Below are positions 23,132 through 34,042 of a stretch of 64,000 nt of DNA, one piece after another. The notes under the pieces are model-generated. The model ran no database searches. It saw only the letters and a program-made list of their open reading frames with translations, and was not told where the DNA came from. Within the stretch, counting starts at the first letter, position 1. Every line of letters starts with the position of its first letter. Both the position numbers and the translations under genes were made by a program. Source of the stretch: Capitella teleta (Eukaryota > Annelida > Polychaeta > Capitellidae); NCBI GenBank assembly GCA_000328365.1, contig KB296703.1, positions 230,144 to 294,143 of the forward strand. Reading direction: 5' to 3'.

Positions 23132-24456
23132 TGGTGTCAGAAGTGGGATCAGTCATCTCTTCTGACTCTAGAAGAGATGGAGGACGAAATCCTCCTTTTT
23201 GAAGGCAATGAGAAAACCCCAAGTACATCTGCAAAATCAGAATCGCTTTTAATGACCTTTTTAAACCTTGATATTGAAATTTCTATGTTGTGAAGTGCAT
23301 TTGAATGTTTTCTTTTACTGAAAATAGGCTTAATAAGTGTAATAAATGAAAACAAATGAAATAAGAAGAATCTACATAACAATACAAATATATATTCTGT
23401 GTGAAACGAAATTGATGTTTTACGGCACACCAACGCTAGCGTGTGTTATACGGTGCCAAACAGACTCTAGAGAACTCAGCGTTATGATTCGTGTTTCAGA
23501 AAGAACATATATCAAAATAACGACTAGAGAAAAGTAAAAGCACGAGAAAGAAGTTCCACTGGTTGCCATAACAGTGATACGCTAATTAAAGAAAATTGGA
23601 GGATTTTGATGTGAAACATGCTTGATTTATATTTTAAATTAGGGCACCAATTTAATTTTGTTTTAGTTTTTTTTTTGCATCAATGCATTAAGAATATAAT
23701 GAATGTTCCCACTCTTCGTGTATAGGGCCTGCAGGTTGCAGATTGAAATAATGACAAATGAAAAACCTCCCAAGAAGTCAATATTTCTTCATGTCCTTAC
23801 CTCATTAAATAATCATGTAATAGAGTAAATGTCACATTAATGAAATTAAAAAGGCTTTGTTAAAGATGAAATCAAGGTAGGATATCCTTTATTCAGTGAG
23901 CTAATTAGTGACCACCATGCATTTTAATTTCAACGATCTAATTTGATTAATATACAGTGACCCTGGACCAATTCACCATCACTTGTCCATGCAAAAATTA
24001 CGCCTTTCATGTACATGGTCACTTATGTTTAGAATGGCACATGATGTGACACCATTTTGAAAAATACTCAATAACTAACAAAAATAAGGAGCTTGATAGA
24101 CGAAAATAACTACCAATAGCTGGGGTATATATTTATTAATTATTATACAAGAAAAAAGTTAGTATACACAATTTACTATTTTGTTCAGACTTCCAAATTC
24201 CATGGACATTGTCAAATACCAAGGATGCGTGTTTTGCTAAAACATTGTCTCCTAATATACTTAGGAATTCATCAAGGTATTTAAAATTTGGCCTGATATG
24301 TCTTTAAAATAACGATGTAAAGAAATGGTTCCTCCCTATGAAAGTCATAACGCACTCTTAGCGGCAACATCGATGTGCTTCGATGCTCAATCTGGGAACA
24401 CATTCGTAACCGGAAGTCGACTTGCCTACAACTTCCTTTTTGTAGAATCAACCAAG
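23132..24456. other. Spacer and RPS4 upstream region
   Basis: The first 100 bases continue with a second primer-binding-site-like start and internal-like sequence after the 3' LTR. The rest is AT-rich with nothing coding. A TCATAACGCACT motif lies at 24345. Confidence 0.5.
24432..24441 (+). promoter_or_regulatory. Candidate 5' TOP tract of RPS4
   Basis: CTTCCTTTTT lies 16 bases before the RPS4 ATG. Ribosomal protein mRNAs start at a C in such pyrimidine tracts, which gives growth-dependent translation. The transcript start itself is inferred. Confidence 0.5.
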
Positions 24457-26826
24457 ATGGTGAGTAATGTGTTGTGGAGAAAATTTCCAATCTGCCTTCA
24501 TCGCCGCATCTATGGCAAATATGTGGAATACAAACCCATGAACATGAAGTGTGGTGAACGTTTAATCCTTCCATGGCTCTATTTTTGGAATAATAATCGA
24601 GATAAAAGTTAAAATTGTGTCGTTACCACAGGACCTATGCACAAGTAGGATAATATCCCCTTAATTTGGTTTTTGTTTCTCGTGCTACGTTCTCATCGCG
24701 TCTTTCTTACATAGAAAATCGTGCAGTAAAGTAGCTAAAGCAAAGTATCTTTAATCAGGCGAATGTGGAGTTTTCTACTCAACATTTGCTCAAAGTGTTT
24801 ACAACAGTCAACGTTGCCTTCTCAAACTCTCATGTGTGATTTTAACAGCAACTTGAAATCATCGGATTCTCTCTCCTTCTAAATGGTATTATGGTGACCG
24901 TTTTTTTTATGTTGACGAAACAAAGTAGCTGTGCCTACTTACATTATACGCTCTTAATAACTTGTTTTCTGTTCTCATTTTTAGGTTCGAGGTCCGCGGA
25001 TGCATTTGAAGCGCCTTGCAGCGCCCAAGCATTGGATGCTGGACAAACTTGGAGGTGTTTTCGTGAGTACTTTCATTTCCCTATTTAGCAGTACCTTGTG
25101 TGCAAGTGTTGAACATGTTACTGAATTCCGTGTGTTGTAGGCCCCACGTCCCAGCACTGGTCCCCACAAGTTGCGTGAATGTTTGCCGCTGGTGATTTTC
25201 CTGAGGAATCGTCTGAAGTACGCTCTGACCTACACAGAGGTCATGAAGATTCTGAATCAGAGGTTGATCAAAGTGGACAACAAAGTGAGGACTGACAAGA
25301 CCTACCCCGCTGGATTCATGGGTGCGTTCCCCCCCTTCCCTCTCCCATCTCCATGCTCATTTCTCTCCCTTCAAGATGTCATCTCGATCGAGAGGACCAA
25401 CGAGAACTTCCGTCTCATCTACGATGTGAAAGGCAGGTTTGCCGTCCACAGAATCACCCCAGAGGAGGCCAAGTACAAGCTGTGCCGTGTGCGCGCGCTC
25501 AAGACGGGCCCCAAGGGAGTGCCTTTCCTGACCACTCACGATGCCCGCACCATTCGCTACCCTGACCCCCTGATCAAGCCCAACGACACCGTTCAGGTTG
25601 ACCTGGCCACCGGCAAGATCAAGGACTACATCAAGTTTGATTCTGGTGAGAAACATGTGCCACTGGAAATTGTAACAAATTCAGTAGTAGGTCCTGAAGG
25701 TCATTGAACCTCTTCCATTGGAGCATTTGTTTAGGGATGACTTCTGGGTGTAATAGCCAGAGTAATAAGTGTGTAAATTATTTGAAAAAAAAAGGAAGAG
25801 GAATGTGAATTCTTGTTTAATAGGGAAATTAATATGCTCTGTGGTTGGGAACTTATTTGTCTCACCATTTAAAAAATGGCTTTCGTGTTTCTTATGTGAT
25901 GCGGAAGAAATGTTCTTTCGTATCCTTGTTTTGGTATTTGGATCGGTCAGTTATCCAATCAGTTGGAGTTATCTCAATTATTGTGAGGAAGTGAGCTCTG
26001 GAGAACTGCAACAAGGAGCTCAGCAGATATGATGCTGAATTCTTCTTGAGTTGAGCATTCACGTGAAGTTGCATATTTGGAGATTCCCCATATTTTTTTT
26101 TTTAATTCAGTATCTCAATCAGGCGAATGTAGAATTTTCAACTTCACATTTGCTCCAAGCGTATGCAACAGTCAGCGTTGCCTTCTCAAACTGTCTTAGT
26201 TCGCATTCTGATTGTTGAGCTCAGAATTGAGGAAAGTTTATGTCGGTGGAATTATCTCTTTGTCAGAACATCCTGGACGTACATTTTGAGTGGTGACTCG
26301 GTTATTTAATTGCAGGGCCTTTTGTTATTTAGCAATTGTACTGCATTCAGGTGTGGTGTTGTGAGAAGATATCTTTGTTTTCTTGAGCCGTGATGTTAGT
26401 TCTGCCCTGACTCCGCTCCTTGTGGCTGGTGCCTAGCGTCACGAGGGAAACATTGCAAATCTTAGCCACCATTATGCTGAGGTTGCTTTGTGTTTGCAGG
26501 TAACCTGTGCATGATCACTGGAGGTCGCAATTTGGGTCGTGTGGGTCTGATCACCCACAGGGAGAAGCATCCCGGCTCATTCGACATCATCCACGTGAAG
26601 GACACGACCGGACACATCTTTGCCACCAGGTCAGTCAGCGCTCCTCTTGTCTCTTATGATGATGTGACGATGGTGTATCTCTGTGATGACGTTTGATGTT
26701 GATTTCAGAATGAGCAACGTGTTTGTGATTGGCAAGGGAAACCGAGCGTGGGTCTCGCTGCCCAAAGGAAAGGGAGTCAAGCTGAGCATTGCTGAGGAGA
26801 GGGACAAGCGTCTGGCCAGCAAGTAA
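24457..26826 (+). CDS. RPS4: 40S ribosomal protein S4
   Basis: Component of the small ribosomal subunit. Six exons: 24457-24459 (ATG alone), 24985-25062, 25141-25321, 25376-25645, 26500-26629 and 26709-26826; all phases match and give 259 residues, close to the usual 260-263. It opens [20 protein letters not shown], contains the S4-type RNA-binding region (about 42-104; [19 protein letters not shown]) and a KOW-type C-terminal part starting [18 protein letters not shown] at residue 178, and ends DKRLASK. The start codon standing alone in exon 1 is a known ribosomal-protein gene layout. Introns 1 and 4 are long compared with introns 2, 3 and 5 (under 80 bases) and each carries a copy of a structured element. 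ATTAAA at about 26850 may be the poly(A) signal. Confidence 0.98.
24744..24830 (+). ncRNA. Candidate intronic structured RNA, copy 1 (RPS4 intron 1)
   Basis: About 80% identical to 26109-26192 in RPS4 intron 4 although the flanks are unrelated. A hairpin with stem GCGAATGT/ACATTTGC is conserved; its inner stem is GAG/CTC here and GAA/TTC in the other copy, a paired change that keeps the base pair. A second small hairpin (CAAC/GTTG) follows. Ribosomal protein introns commonly host snoRNAs. I found no clear C/D or H/ACA boxes, so the class is open. Confidence 0.5.
26109..26192 (+). ncRNA. Candidate intronic structured RNA, copy 2 (RPS4 intron 4)
   Basis: Partner of 24744-24830. Stem GCGAATGT/ACATTTGC is unchanged, the inner stem is GAA/TTC, and the second hairpin is extended to GCAAC/GTTGC. 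Same orientation as the host gene. Confidence 0.5.
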
Positions 26827-27523
26827 ACAACTGTCGTTTGATGCTGCAACAATTAAAAAATGAACTGGAAAAAAAAACCCAATCTTGTCTTGTCCTTGAT
26901 TAGTCTGCCTTATGGCTTATAATAATCATAATAATTGTGTTTGGCTCAGGATTCAGAGCAGCTGAAGAAATGGTTCTTGATCTTCTTGTTCACTTATTTG
27001 ATCACTTATGACTGTTAAAGCTCTGTGGGAAAATTAATAATCCTTCATTAGCGAAAGGTGACTTTGGGTGAAATTAGTAGTCCATGTTAAAGAGGAGCGA
27101 ATATCTCAATTTAGTTTGTGCTGAAACTGTTTTATTCAGATTTTACGATTGCTTGTACATGTTTGTACCAGCATAAGATTGGGTAATCATGCAAAATGCT
27201 TTTCATTGCAATTTGTGGATTTAAGACTGCATGATAATTCTAGTTCCAATTTACAATTTTTTTTTATTTTTTTTTTAACATGTGGTCGTGATTTTTTACA
27301 ATCTATGCACACGTGAATGATGTATTGTGATGTCTGCCCATGAAGGTCAAGTCATAACGGAACACAGATCTTTCTCACACGGTTGGAACTCTGGCATGAA
27401 AGCATCGCAAACCAAGACCAATTCATTCGTCATAAAACAAGAACAGATCTCGGGATGACCATCCAAATGACCTTTGACAGGAGCTCTGAATAACCAAGAT
27501 CACGTGTTAAGAAGCAAAGATTT
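26827..27523. other. RPS4 3' flank and spacer
   Basis: No gene seen. Poly-T runs near 27260-27280 and one TCATAACG motif at 27352. Confidence 0.5.
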
Positions 27524-28237
27524 GGGGCGGTATTCACTAAGATTCCAAGGCTCAAGGAGTCTGAGAATTGATTCCTAAGACCAAGACAAGTGTCAATTCT
27601 CAGAGTTGGTTCTTAAGTCTTGACAGTCTTAGCTTTAATAAGAGTCCCATTGAGGACTCTCGTAATAAACGTAATCGTTACGTAAATTAAGGGGCACCGA
27701 ATAGATCAGTGGGTTTGACCGGCTGACTGCAATCCTATGTCGACCGTGGGGGTCGAGGTCCCGGGTTCGAGACCCGATCAGGCCACGGGCGTTATGATTG
27801 TGAATTATAATTGTAATTCGTTATATATTGTAATTCTTCGGTGACTCTGCAGTGCTGCCCAACTGCGTAGCAAGGCCGGGCGCTGTGTAGGGCCTACTAC
27901 TGTCTATGGTGGTATGCATGATAAAGAACCCTTGGGATTTATCGATAAGAGTAGGGGGAAACCCCCGGGCCTTCTGTTCTGGCGCCCGTATCATCCGATT
28001 GGTTTGGGTGGAGCCGTAAAACCCCATCATGTAATGTATCATGTACATGTAAATTAAACAAATTGTGAACAACGTTGTTGTTGTTTTATTGTCTAAAGGA
28101 AACAAAAATCGAAGCGACAGTTTCGTCACTCGCCGATCAATCTCAGCCCTGGGAACTGGGCCACTGGCTAAAAGTAAATTCCTTGACTTAAGAATTGACT
28201 TAGCTAAGAGTTAAGAATCTTTGTGAATGGCCGCCCC
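27524..28237. mobile_element. MITE with terminal inverted repeats, split by a SINE
   Basis: Left end GGGGCGGTATTCACTAAGAT at 27524 and right end ATCTTTGTGAATGGCCGCCCC at the end of the span are inverted repeats over about 22 bases with few mismatches. No transposase is present, so it is a non-autonomous DNA transposon. No convincing target duplication was seen. Without the SINE and its duplicated 9 bases the element would be about 350 bp. Confidence 0.8.
27691..28048 (+). mobile_element. tRNA-derived SINE inserted in the MITE
   Basis: The head has pol III promoter-like boxes: TAGATCAGTGGG (A box) and GGTTCGAGACC (B box, about 27764). The body is about 280 bases and has no coding capacity. 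The insertion is flanked by the exact 9-base target duplication GTAAATTAA at 27682-27690 and 28049-28057. Its head is too degenerate in tRNA cloverleaf terms to be called a tRNA gene. Confidence 0.8.
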
Positions 28238-28484
28238 AGGTCTCATCCAGCATGGTCAGGTCAGGTCAAAAGATTTAAGTCCTTTTATATCAGGACTTTT
28301 ATATCAAAAATAATAACGGGATTGTCCTCGGAGCAAGAGATTAAACAATAAGTAAATAGAGTGAGATAACGAAAATTAAGATATATGTAAATCATAAGAA
28401 GATAACAAACATAAAATAAACATAACGATAAACGGAACAACAAAGGTAAATAATGGAACAAAATAAATAAATAAATAAATTGCA

Positions 28485-29860
28485 CTGACGCTTAAAGCCC
28501 ACAACGGCAGATCGAAGCCCAAATGTAAAAAAAAAAAAACAACAAAACAAAACAAAACAAAACAAAAACAAGGAACGTAATATCTCTTGGTTCCCAATTC
28601 GTCCCCCTACTCTCTTTCTCTTTCATGCTTCTCTCTTTCCCTCCATATCGCACCCACACTTCTCAAAATTAACCAGTCCATCTCTGACGACACTTCAAAT
28701 CCCAGGACTTCCTGCCCCTTTTCCATCTTCCACACTCTGTTCCATTCAATCCTGTGCCTTTCGTACAGTGGGCATTGAAATAGAACATGCTTCTCCGTCT
28801 CCTCTTCGCCGCACACACACTTCCTATCCTCTTCATCGTATCTCCACGCCACATTTGAATTTGCCCTCACCAGCAGATTATCTCCTCTGACCATCATGCG
28901 CACTCTGGCCCCATCTTCACCATCAGCGTACCCCTCCATTCTCAGATCTTTCCTCTCTTCTGCATATCTTCTTGTCCTCTCTGTACCTTTCAATTTTCCT
29001 CTCCACTTCTTCTTTTCTCTCCACTTTTTCTTTCGCCATTTCCTCTACCCATTCATCCGGAATTCTGGCTAATCGTTTTCCTTCTGCAGACAACCTTCTA
29101 TATTTTAACATATAGTGGACGCCATCTAGGTTGTAATCCATGGCTATACGATTGACCGCCCTCCCTCCACCAGTCCGACTTCAGCCCCATCTCGAGTAAA
29201 ACTCCTCTTCCCACCTCCGCCACCATGCTTCCTCCTACGTAGATCTTTCTAACGTATCCCATCTTTGCTTTCGCCTCCCTCTCACTGAAGGTGCTCCATC
29301 CACTCTCTGCCTGAATGCATGCATTCCTCACACTTGGATGAGCCTTCCACAGCCATCTCCCGAATGCTGTCTGCTCCTTTTCTAGTCGATTCCTTTCCTC
29401 CACCATCCAAACAAGGGCTCCTCCTCCATACATGATCCGGCTGACCACTCCACTCTTCCATCCTTCCCTCCCAATCAAGAAACGACTCCCCGACCTCTTC
29501 GCCGCAAACTTCACCAGACCCGCCACTCTATGGCACATCTCCACTCTTCCCGTAAGCGATCGTATTCCGCCCTGAACTCCTCCAACAATCTTCATACCCA
29601 AGTATTGCGTCTCTTTCTTCTCCACTATCTTCTCCTCCCCAGCATATCATTCACCTCCTCCAAAAGGGCCTCCCACTCTCATCACCATCGATTTTTCCCG
29701 GTTGAACCTCAACCCGTATTCATTCAGCACAAGATTCACCCTGTTCAGTATGTTCTGGAGTCCATGCGCCTCTCTTGACAGCAAGCAAATGTCATCTGCA
29801 TAGAGAAGCCCGCTAACAATGATGTGGAGTAATACAGATGGAGCATCGAATAGGAATTCA
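28485..29860 (-). mobile_element. LINE, 3' part: reverse transcriptase YADD to zinc-knuckle tail
   Basis: On the minus strand the frame begins VSGLLYADDICLLSREAHG (about 29822), continues with FNREKSMVMRVGG, a thumb-like YLGMKIVGG block and a long helical region, and ends with CVCGEEETEKHVLFQC, the C-x-C...H-x4-C motif at the end of several non-LTR retrotransposon proteins, before the stop near 28607. At least three frame changes are needed. The 3' end carries an A/T simple tail at about 28460-28485. It continues the LINE piece at 32960-33624, about 3.1 kb away. Confidence 0.8.
28535..28571. repeat. AAAAC-type simple repeat
   Basis: A run of A followed by repeated AAAAC units, next to the LINE 3' end. 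Confidence 0.9.
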
Positions 29861-32800
29861 GCTTTGAAAATATGCTCGCGAGATTGGCTTTTGGCGGTAG
29901 TCTCTGTGAAGTTCCGGTGCGTTATGGCTCTCGCTTAATGGTAATCATAACGTTCTCAATTGCAAATCAGCCTACATAAAATACTACTAATTCTCTGTAG
30001 AATGCATTACATTTCACAGGACGAGTACTTGTCAAAAGGATACTAAAATTTCAGAGAAAAACATATTATTTTAATTTTAAGATCAGTGTTTTTTCTGTAT
30101 TTTGGTTGAGAGAAAGAGAGACAGAGAGAGATTGTTTTTCGAATGAGAGCCATGAGATTTATTTGATGATGGGATCAGATAAAATTATAAAATGAGAAAA
30201 ACATATTGAAGACAGTAGGACAAAAATTAATTAAAGAAGAAAAGATTAATAATGGAATGCATAAAAAAAAGGCCATTGAGTGCAATTAATGTTGAACTTT
30301 CTGCCGAGCTAAATTCAGAGGTTTTGCACTTTTCAATTCATTTAAAAGAAATGTAAGTGGCATCAGAATGATAAGGAGATATACATGATCAATTTTTAAA
30401 ATTTAAAGATAAATTTACCTTTTTTTTCTTTATTTGTCACATTGTATATGAAGCACGAGTGAAATAAATGAAGTCTCTCTCTCTCTCTCTAAAAGGGTAG
30501 ATTCCTGAATTGAAGAGTATAGGCCCTGACGGAATAATCAGGTGCTATAATTATTAATGATAACATCATTCTAATTATTTCCGCATTTCCGCAGTCTTCT
30601 CAGATTTCCAGATACAGAAATCTGAAAAGTGTAAAAAAAATCTTCTTCAGTCTACACACAAATTGAACATGGGAGATTTCTTAAGTTACACATCAAATAA
30701 TATTATAAACATTATTTTCCAAATGTATGGGTTGAAAAGGAGAGACATTCTACACAAGCCAAAAGATAAAGGAAACAAATTTAAAATGCATGCATTTTAA
30801 CAGCCAAATCCAATTAAGTTGTTACACATGAAATAAATTATAAAGAAGAAAACTGTTATATATAAGCAGTAAAAGTAAAAGGAGAAAAATTGTATCAAGT
30901 GGAATTGGTAGAAATTTAAATGATTATTTATGAGCTATTAAATGGCAAATCACAAATGCATTGAGGCAATATCTTGGTTTTAGGATCAGTAATTGATTAT
31001 GATTAAAATTGAAAGGCACTAAAAATGGTATACTTCTTTTAAATTGAACAGTGAACTCTCAAGCAAATTGTGAACATATTAAAAAAATAAAAATGGAGAA
31101 GTAATAGAATTGGATTTTTAGAGATGAACCCAGACATGATGGCTCACTGCTAACTTGAACAGTGAAAGCAAATTTCTAAATTATCCTCAGCAATAATTCT
31201 GTCAACTTGATCGGATCTCTGAAAATAAAATTTCAAATGAATGTCAATCAAATGTATATTTCATTCTTATTGGGGTGGGGATTTAACCTGTGAAAAAAGA
31301 ACCACTATAATCCGGAGAAAAATAAACCTAAACACAAATAAAGGTTCTTTAAATTAATACCCATAATATTACGTAGTGTATATTTATTTTTTAATTGGGT
31401 TCAGGAGAAATTCGGTTTTGGCACAGTTTTTCAAGGAATTTAAATGTTAACTGAATATATGAAAATTTTAATAAGAAACCAGTGCTGATGTATGATCAGA
31501 TAAAGAGCTTACGTGTTCTCAATTTGGGAATCAATCCTCCAATTTCTGGACACCAAACATCACTGCGAATAGAGAGTTCGGCGCTGAAACCGCTCAACCA
31601 TGCAAAGGTGCCAGTAAGATCTAGAATGATGACACTATGATAAAAACACAGAATGAACATAATTATTAGCACAATCAACTCACCTAGTCTAACAATTCCA
31701 CACATCTTGTGTGAACGATACATATAAGGTAGATTTGCAGAGCTCTTCATGATAACTGCAAATAAGGTACATGCAAGTCAAATAAGAGATAAGTAAATAA
31801 TTTTAAATAAACTTTGGAAATACCTGTATACTTGTTTGTACTGGCATGTAAAGAAAGAAAGTTTCATTGCTCCTCCTGAAGCAGTACATCTATTATACCT
31901 TAATTGTTAACAATAATAGACAAAACATACACGCAGCCAACAAACTGAAATGAATTACATATATGATATAGGTATTATGATATAGGTAAAATAATAAGTA
32001 TTATAATAAGGTGTAAATAATTATGCTGGGGCTTGAAATATATAGAAATATATCCAAATGTGTACTATGGTATACACGTACATTTCATATATAATTAAAT
32101 GGATATCCATCTGCATACTATTGATATAGCACGAACCTGGATAATACTGAGGATCCTTCACTCTTCAAACATTTCACACTGTATAGTTGCAGGTGTAGGA
32201 CCTAGGTATAGCTGTCACAGTGATGTGCAGGCACTGATGCTTGAGAAGCTATATATTATTATGTGAATGATCATTTATAAATTTACCGATGAAAGGTTGT
32301 TGGCGAATTGTGGTGATATCGGTTTGAACAACTGACAATGACACATTTGCGTGTCATGATCTCTCAATCGGGAAAATCTTCGAACGTCGATTGATCAAAA
32401 GAGCCAGACGCCGGAAGTGTTGGATGGAAAAGTGCGTTATGATATCACCACCAGAACAAACTTTTTATGCGCGCAATACGGTAATGCGTAAACCAATCAG
32501 AAATGCGGAATAGGTAGTCTACCGTAGACCTACTCAAAGTCTGTAAAAGTACAGTGCCACTTCCTTTTGCTTGCTACTTCCGATAGTCTCAGCGCCGTTG
32601 ACATACACTGGCCAATAGGAATAGTCCATCTATAGAGTCCATATCATTGCCCGCGAATCACCATCTTCTCTTCGGGTCCATTTCTCGAATACTTCCTGAT
32701 CTCCACTCCGTCCAGTGAGTCCTCTATCACTTTCGCCACATCTGCCATGTATATATCTCTTGACAAGAGATGAAATAGAATAATCCTTGAAGATATATGT

Positions 32801-32959
32801 ATTCATTAGGTTCGCTTTTTAACTTTTTTGTTAGATTTAGGTTTTGTTTTGTTTTGTTTTGTTTTGCTTTGTTTTTTATTTTATTTATTTTTTTATTTTT
32901 TATTATCATTTTTTATATTTTTGATATCATATATCAATATATACATGTATTGTATTTTG
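29861..32959. other. About 3.1 kb AT-rich segment between the two LINE halves
   Basis: No transposase or other strong coding region. It has CT microsatellite at about 30474-30490, TCATAACG-type motifs near both ends (29917, 29944, 32432), a weak two-exon minus-strand frame at 31512-31750, and a GTTTT/TTTTA-rich tract at 32815-32910. It may be an insertion in the LINE or unrelated DNA joined by rearrangement. Confidence 0.5.
31512..31750 (-). CDS. Weak two-exon open frame, unrecognised
   Basis: The minus strand reads MKSSANLPYMYRSHKMCGIV, a GTGAGT donor near 31682, an acceptor TTCTAG near 31622 and an exon DLTGTFAWLSGFSAELSIRS continuing to a GTAAGC donor near 31512. The two exons share phase. 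No family recognised and no further exons confirmed, so it could be chance. Confidence 0.2.
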
Positions 32960-33624
32960 TGTGAAATAAATGATGAATGAATATATTAAACAAAACTGCC
33001 GACAGTGGACACCCTTGCCTGACTCCTCCATCAATTTTTATCCAGTCAGTTTCCAGATCATTCAAGACAAAACGCACCTGGTTATCTGTATACAGCTTTC
33101 TCAACAATGCATGTATTTTGGGGTCCAACCCTCTCTCCTTCAGTACCTCTAGCAACTTCACTCGATTTACCCGATCGTACGCTTTCTCTATGTCTAGGCA
33201 CGCCACCAGGCACTCTTCTCCTCTTCCTCTTGACACCTCTATCAAGCGCTCCATGATAAACAAATTTTCATAAGTCAGTCTGTTTCTCCTAAACCCTGAC
33301 TGGCATTCACACACAATCCCTTCTTTCTCCATCCATCCTTCTATTCTTCTTCTCATTATCAACATCATGACTTTATACATAATGCTGGTAATAGCCACTG
33401 GTCGGTAGTTCTTCATGCTTATCGCCTCCTTTATGATGTAACGCAATTCTGCTCTTTTTCCAATCAGCAGGCACTTCACCTCCATCAAATATGAAGTTTA
33501 ATTCATCCCTCAATCTTCTTTTGGCCCTCTCTCCAAGCCCATGTATATACTCTCCACCACCTGAGGCCAGGGCGTTATGATTCTGACTGGTATTGCGAAT
33601 GCTCAGTAGCACCACCTTAAGCAC
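32960..33624 (-). mobile_element. LINE, 5' part: reverse transcriptase fingers and palm
   Basis: The minus strand carries VPADWKKSRIALHHKGGD, NYRPVAITSIMYKVM, QSGFRRNR, CLDIEKAYDRVNR and GGVRQGCPLSAVLFNIFI, the ordered RT blocks of a non-LTR element, ending just where VSGLLYADD should soon follow. The missing continuation is found at 28485-29860 on the same strand. One frame change lies near 33420. The 5' end is truncated near 33600 and no endonuclease domain is present. Confidence 0.8.
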
Positions 33625-34042
33625 GGTTCGTCGTGTGCTACTGTGGGCGCTGTAAACAAACTATACCAGAAGTGTTAATCTGGCAGTGAACGATAAGAGG
33701 CACACCCATCGATATTAAGTGCTTGTATCGACTTGTACGCAACGATTGAACATGCGTTTGTAGGTGAAGACACGGAGGACTTCTGTAGGAGCATTAATGA
33801 TTTAGTCATTTAGCCGAGTCATCACTTTGTATACATATCACCTATATGTAACAGGTTGACCTTAGCTGACATACGACAGCGAGACGGGAATATGTAGGCC
33901 TCGCCCGATCTATCTGTGCCAGGTTGACCTACATGACAGAAGATTAACCTGCTATAGCCCGCATCGGCGTTTCGTGATGGCATTTGGTGGTCGAGTTTAA
34001 ATTAACTTCACTCAAAGTCATCAGTGCTGTGAAATTAAATAG
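33625..34042 (+). promoter_or_regulatory. UGT upstream region with two CAGGTTGACCT sites
   Basis: CAGGTTGACCT occurs exactly at 33852-33862 and 33920-33930, 68 bases apart; TGACCT is the nuclear-receptor half-site. The segment between them (33863-33919) is a copy of the repeat in MTF1 intron 1. No TATA box was identified with confidence. Regulation of the UGT by nuclear receptors is a guess from these sites. Confidence 0.4.

Noticed and set aside
27691-27775. tRNA gene
   Set aside because: A and B boxes are present but the acceptor stem and anticodon arm do not form a proper cloverleaf; a 9-base target duplication and long tail show it is a SINE head.
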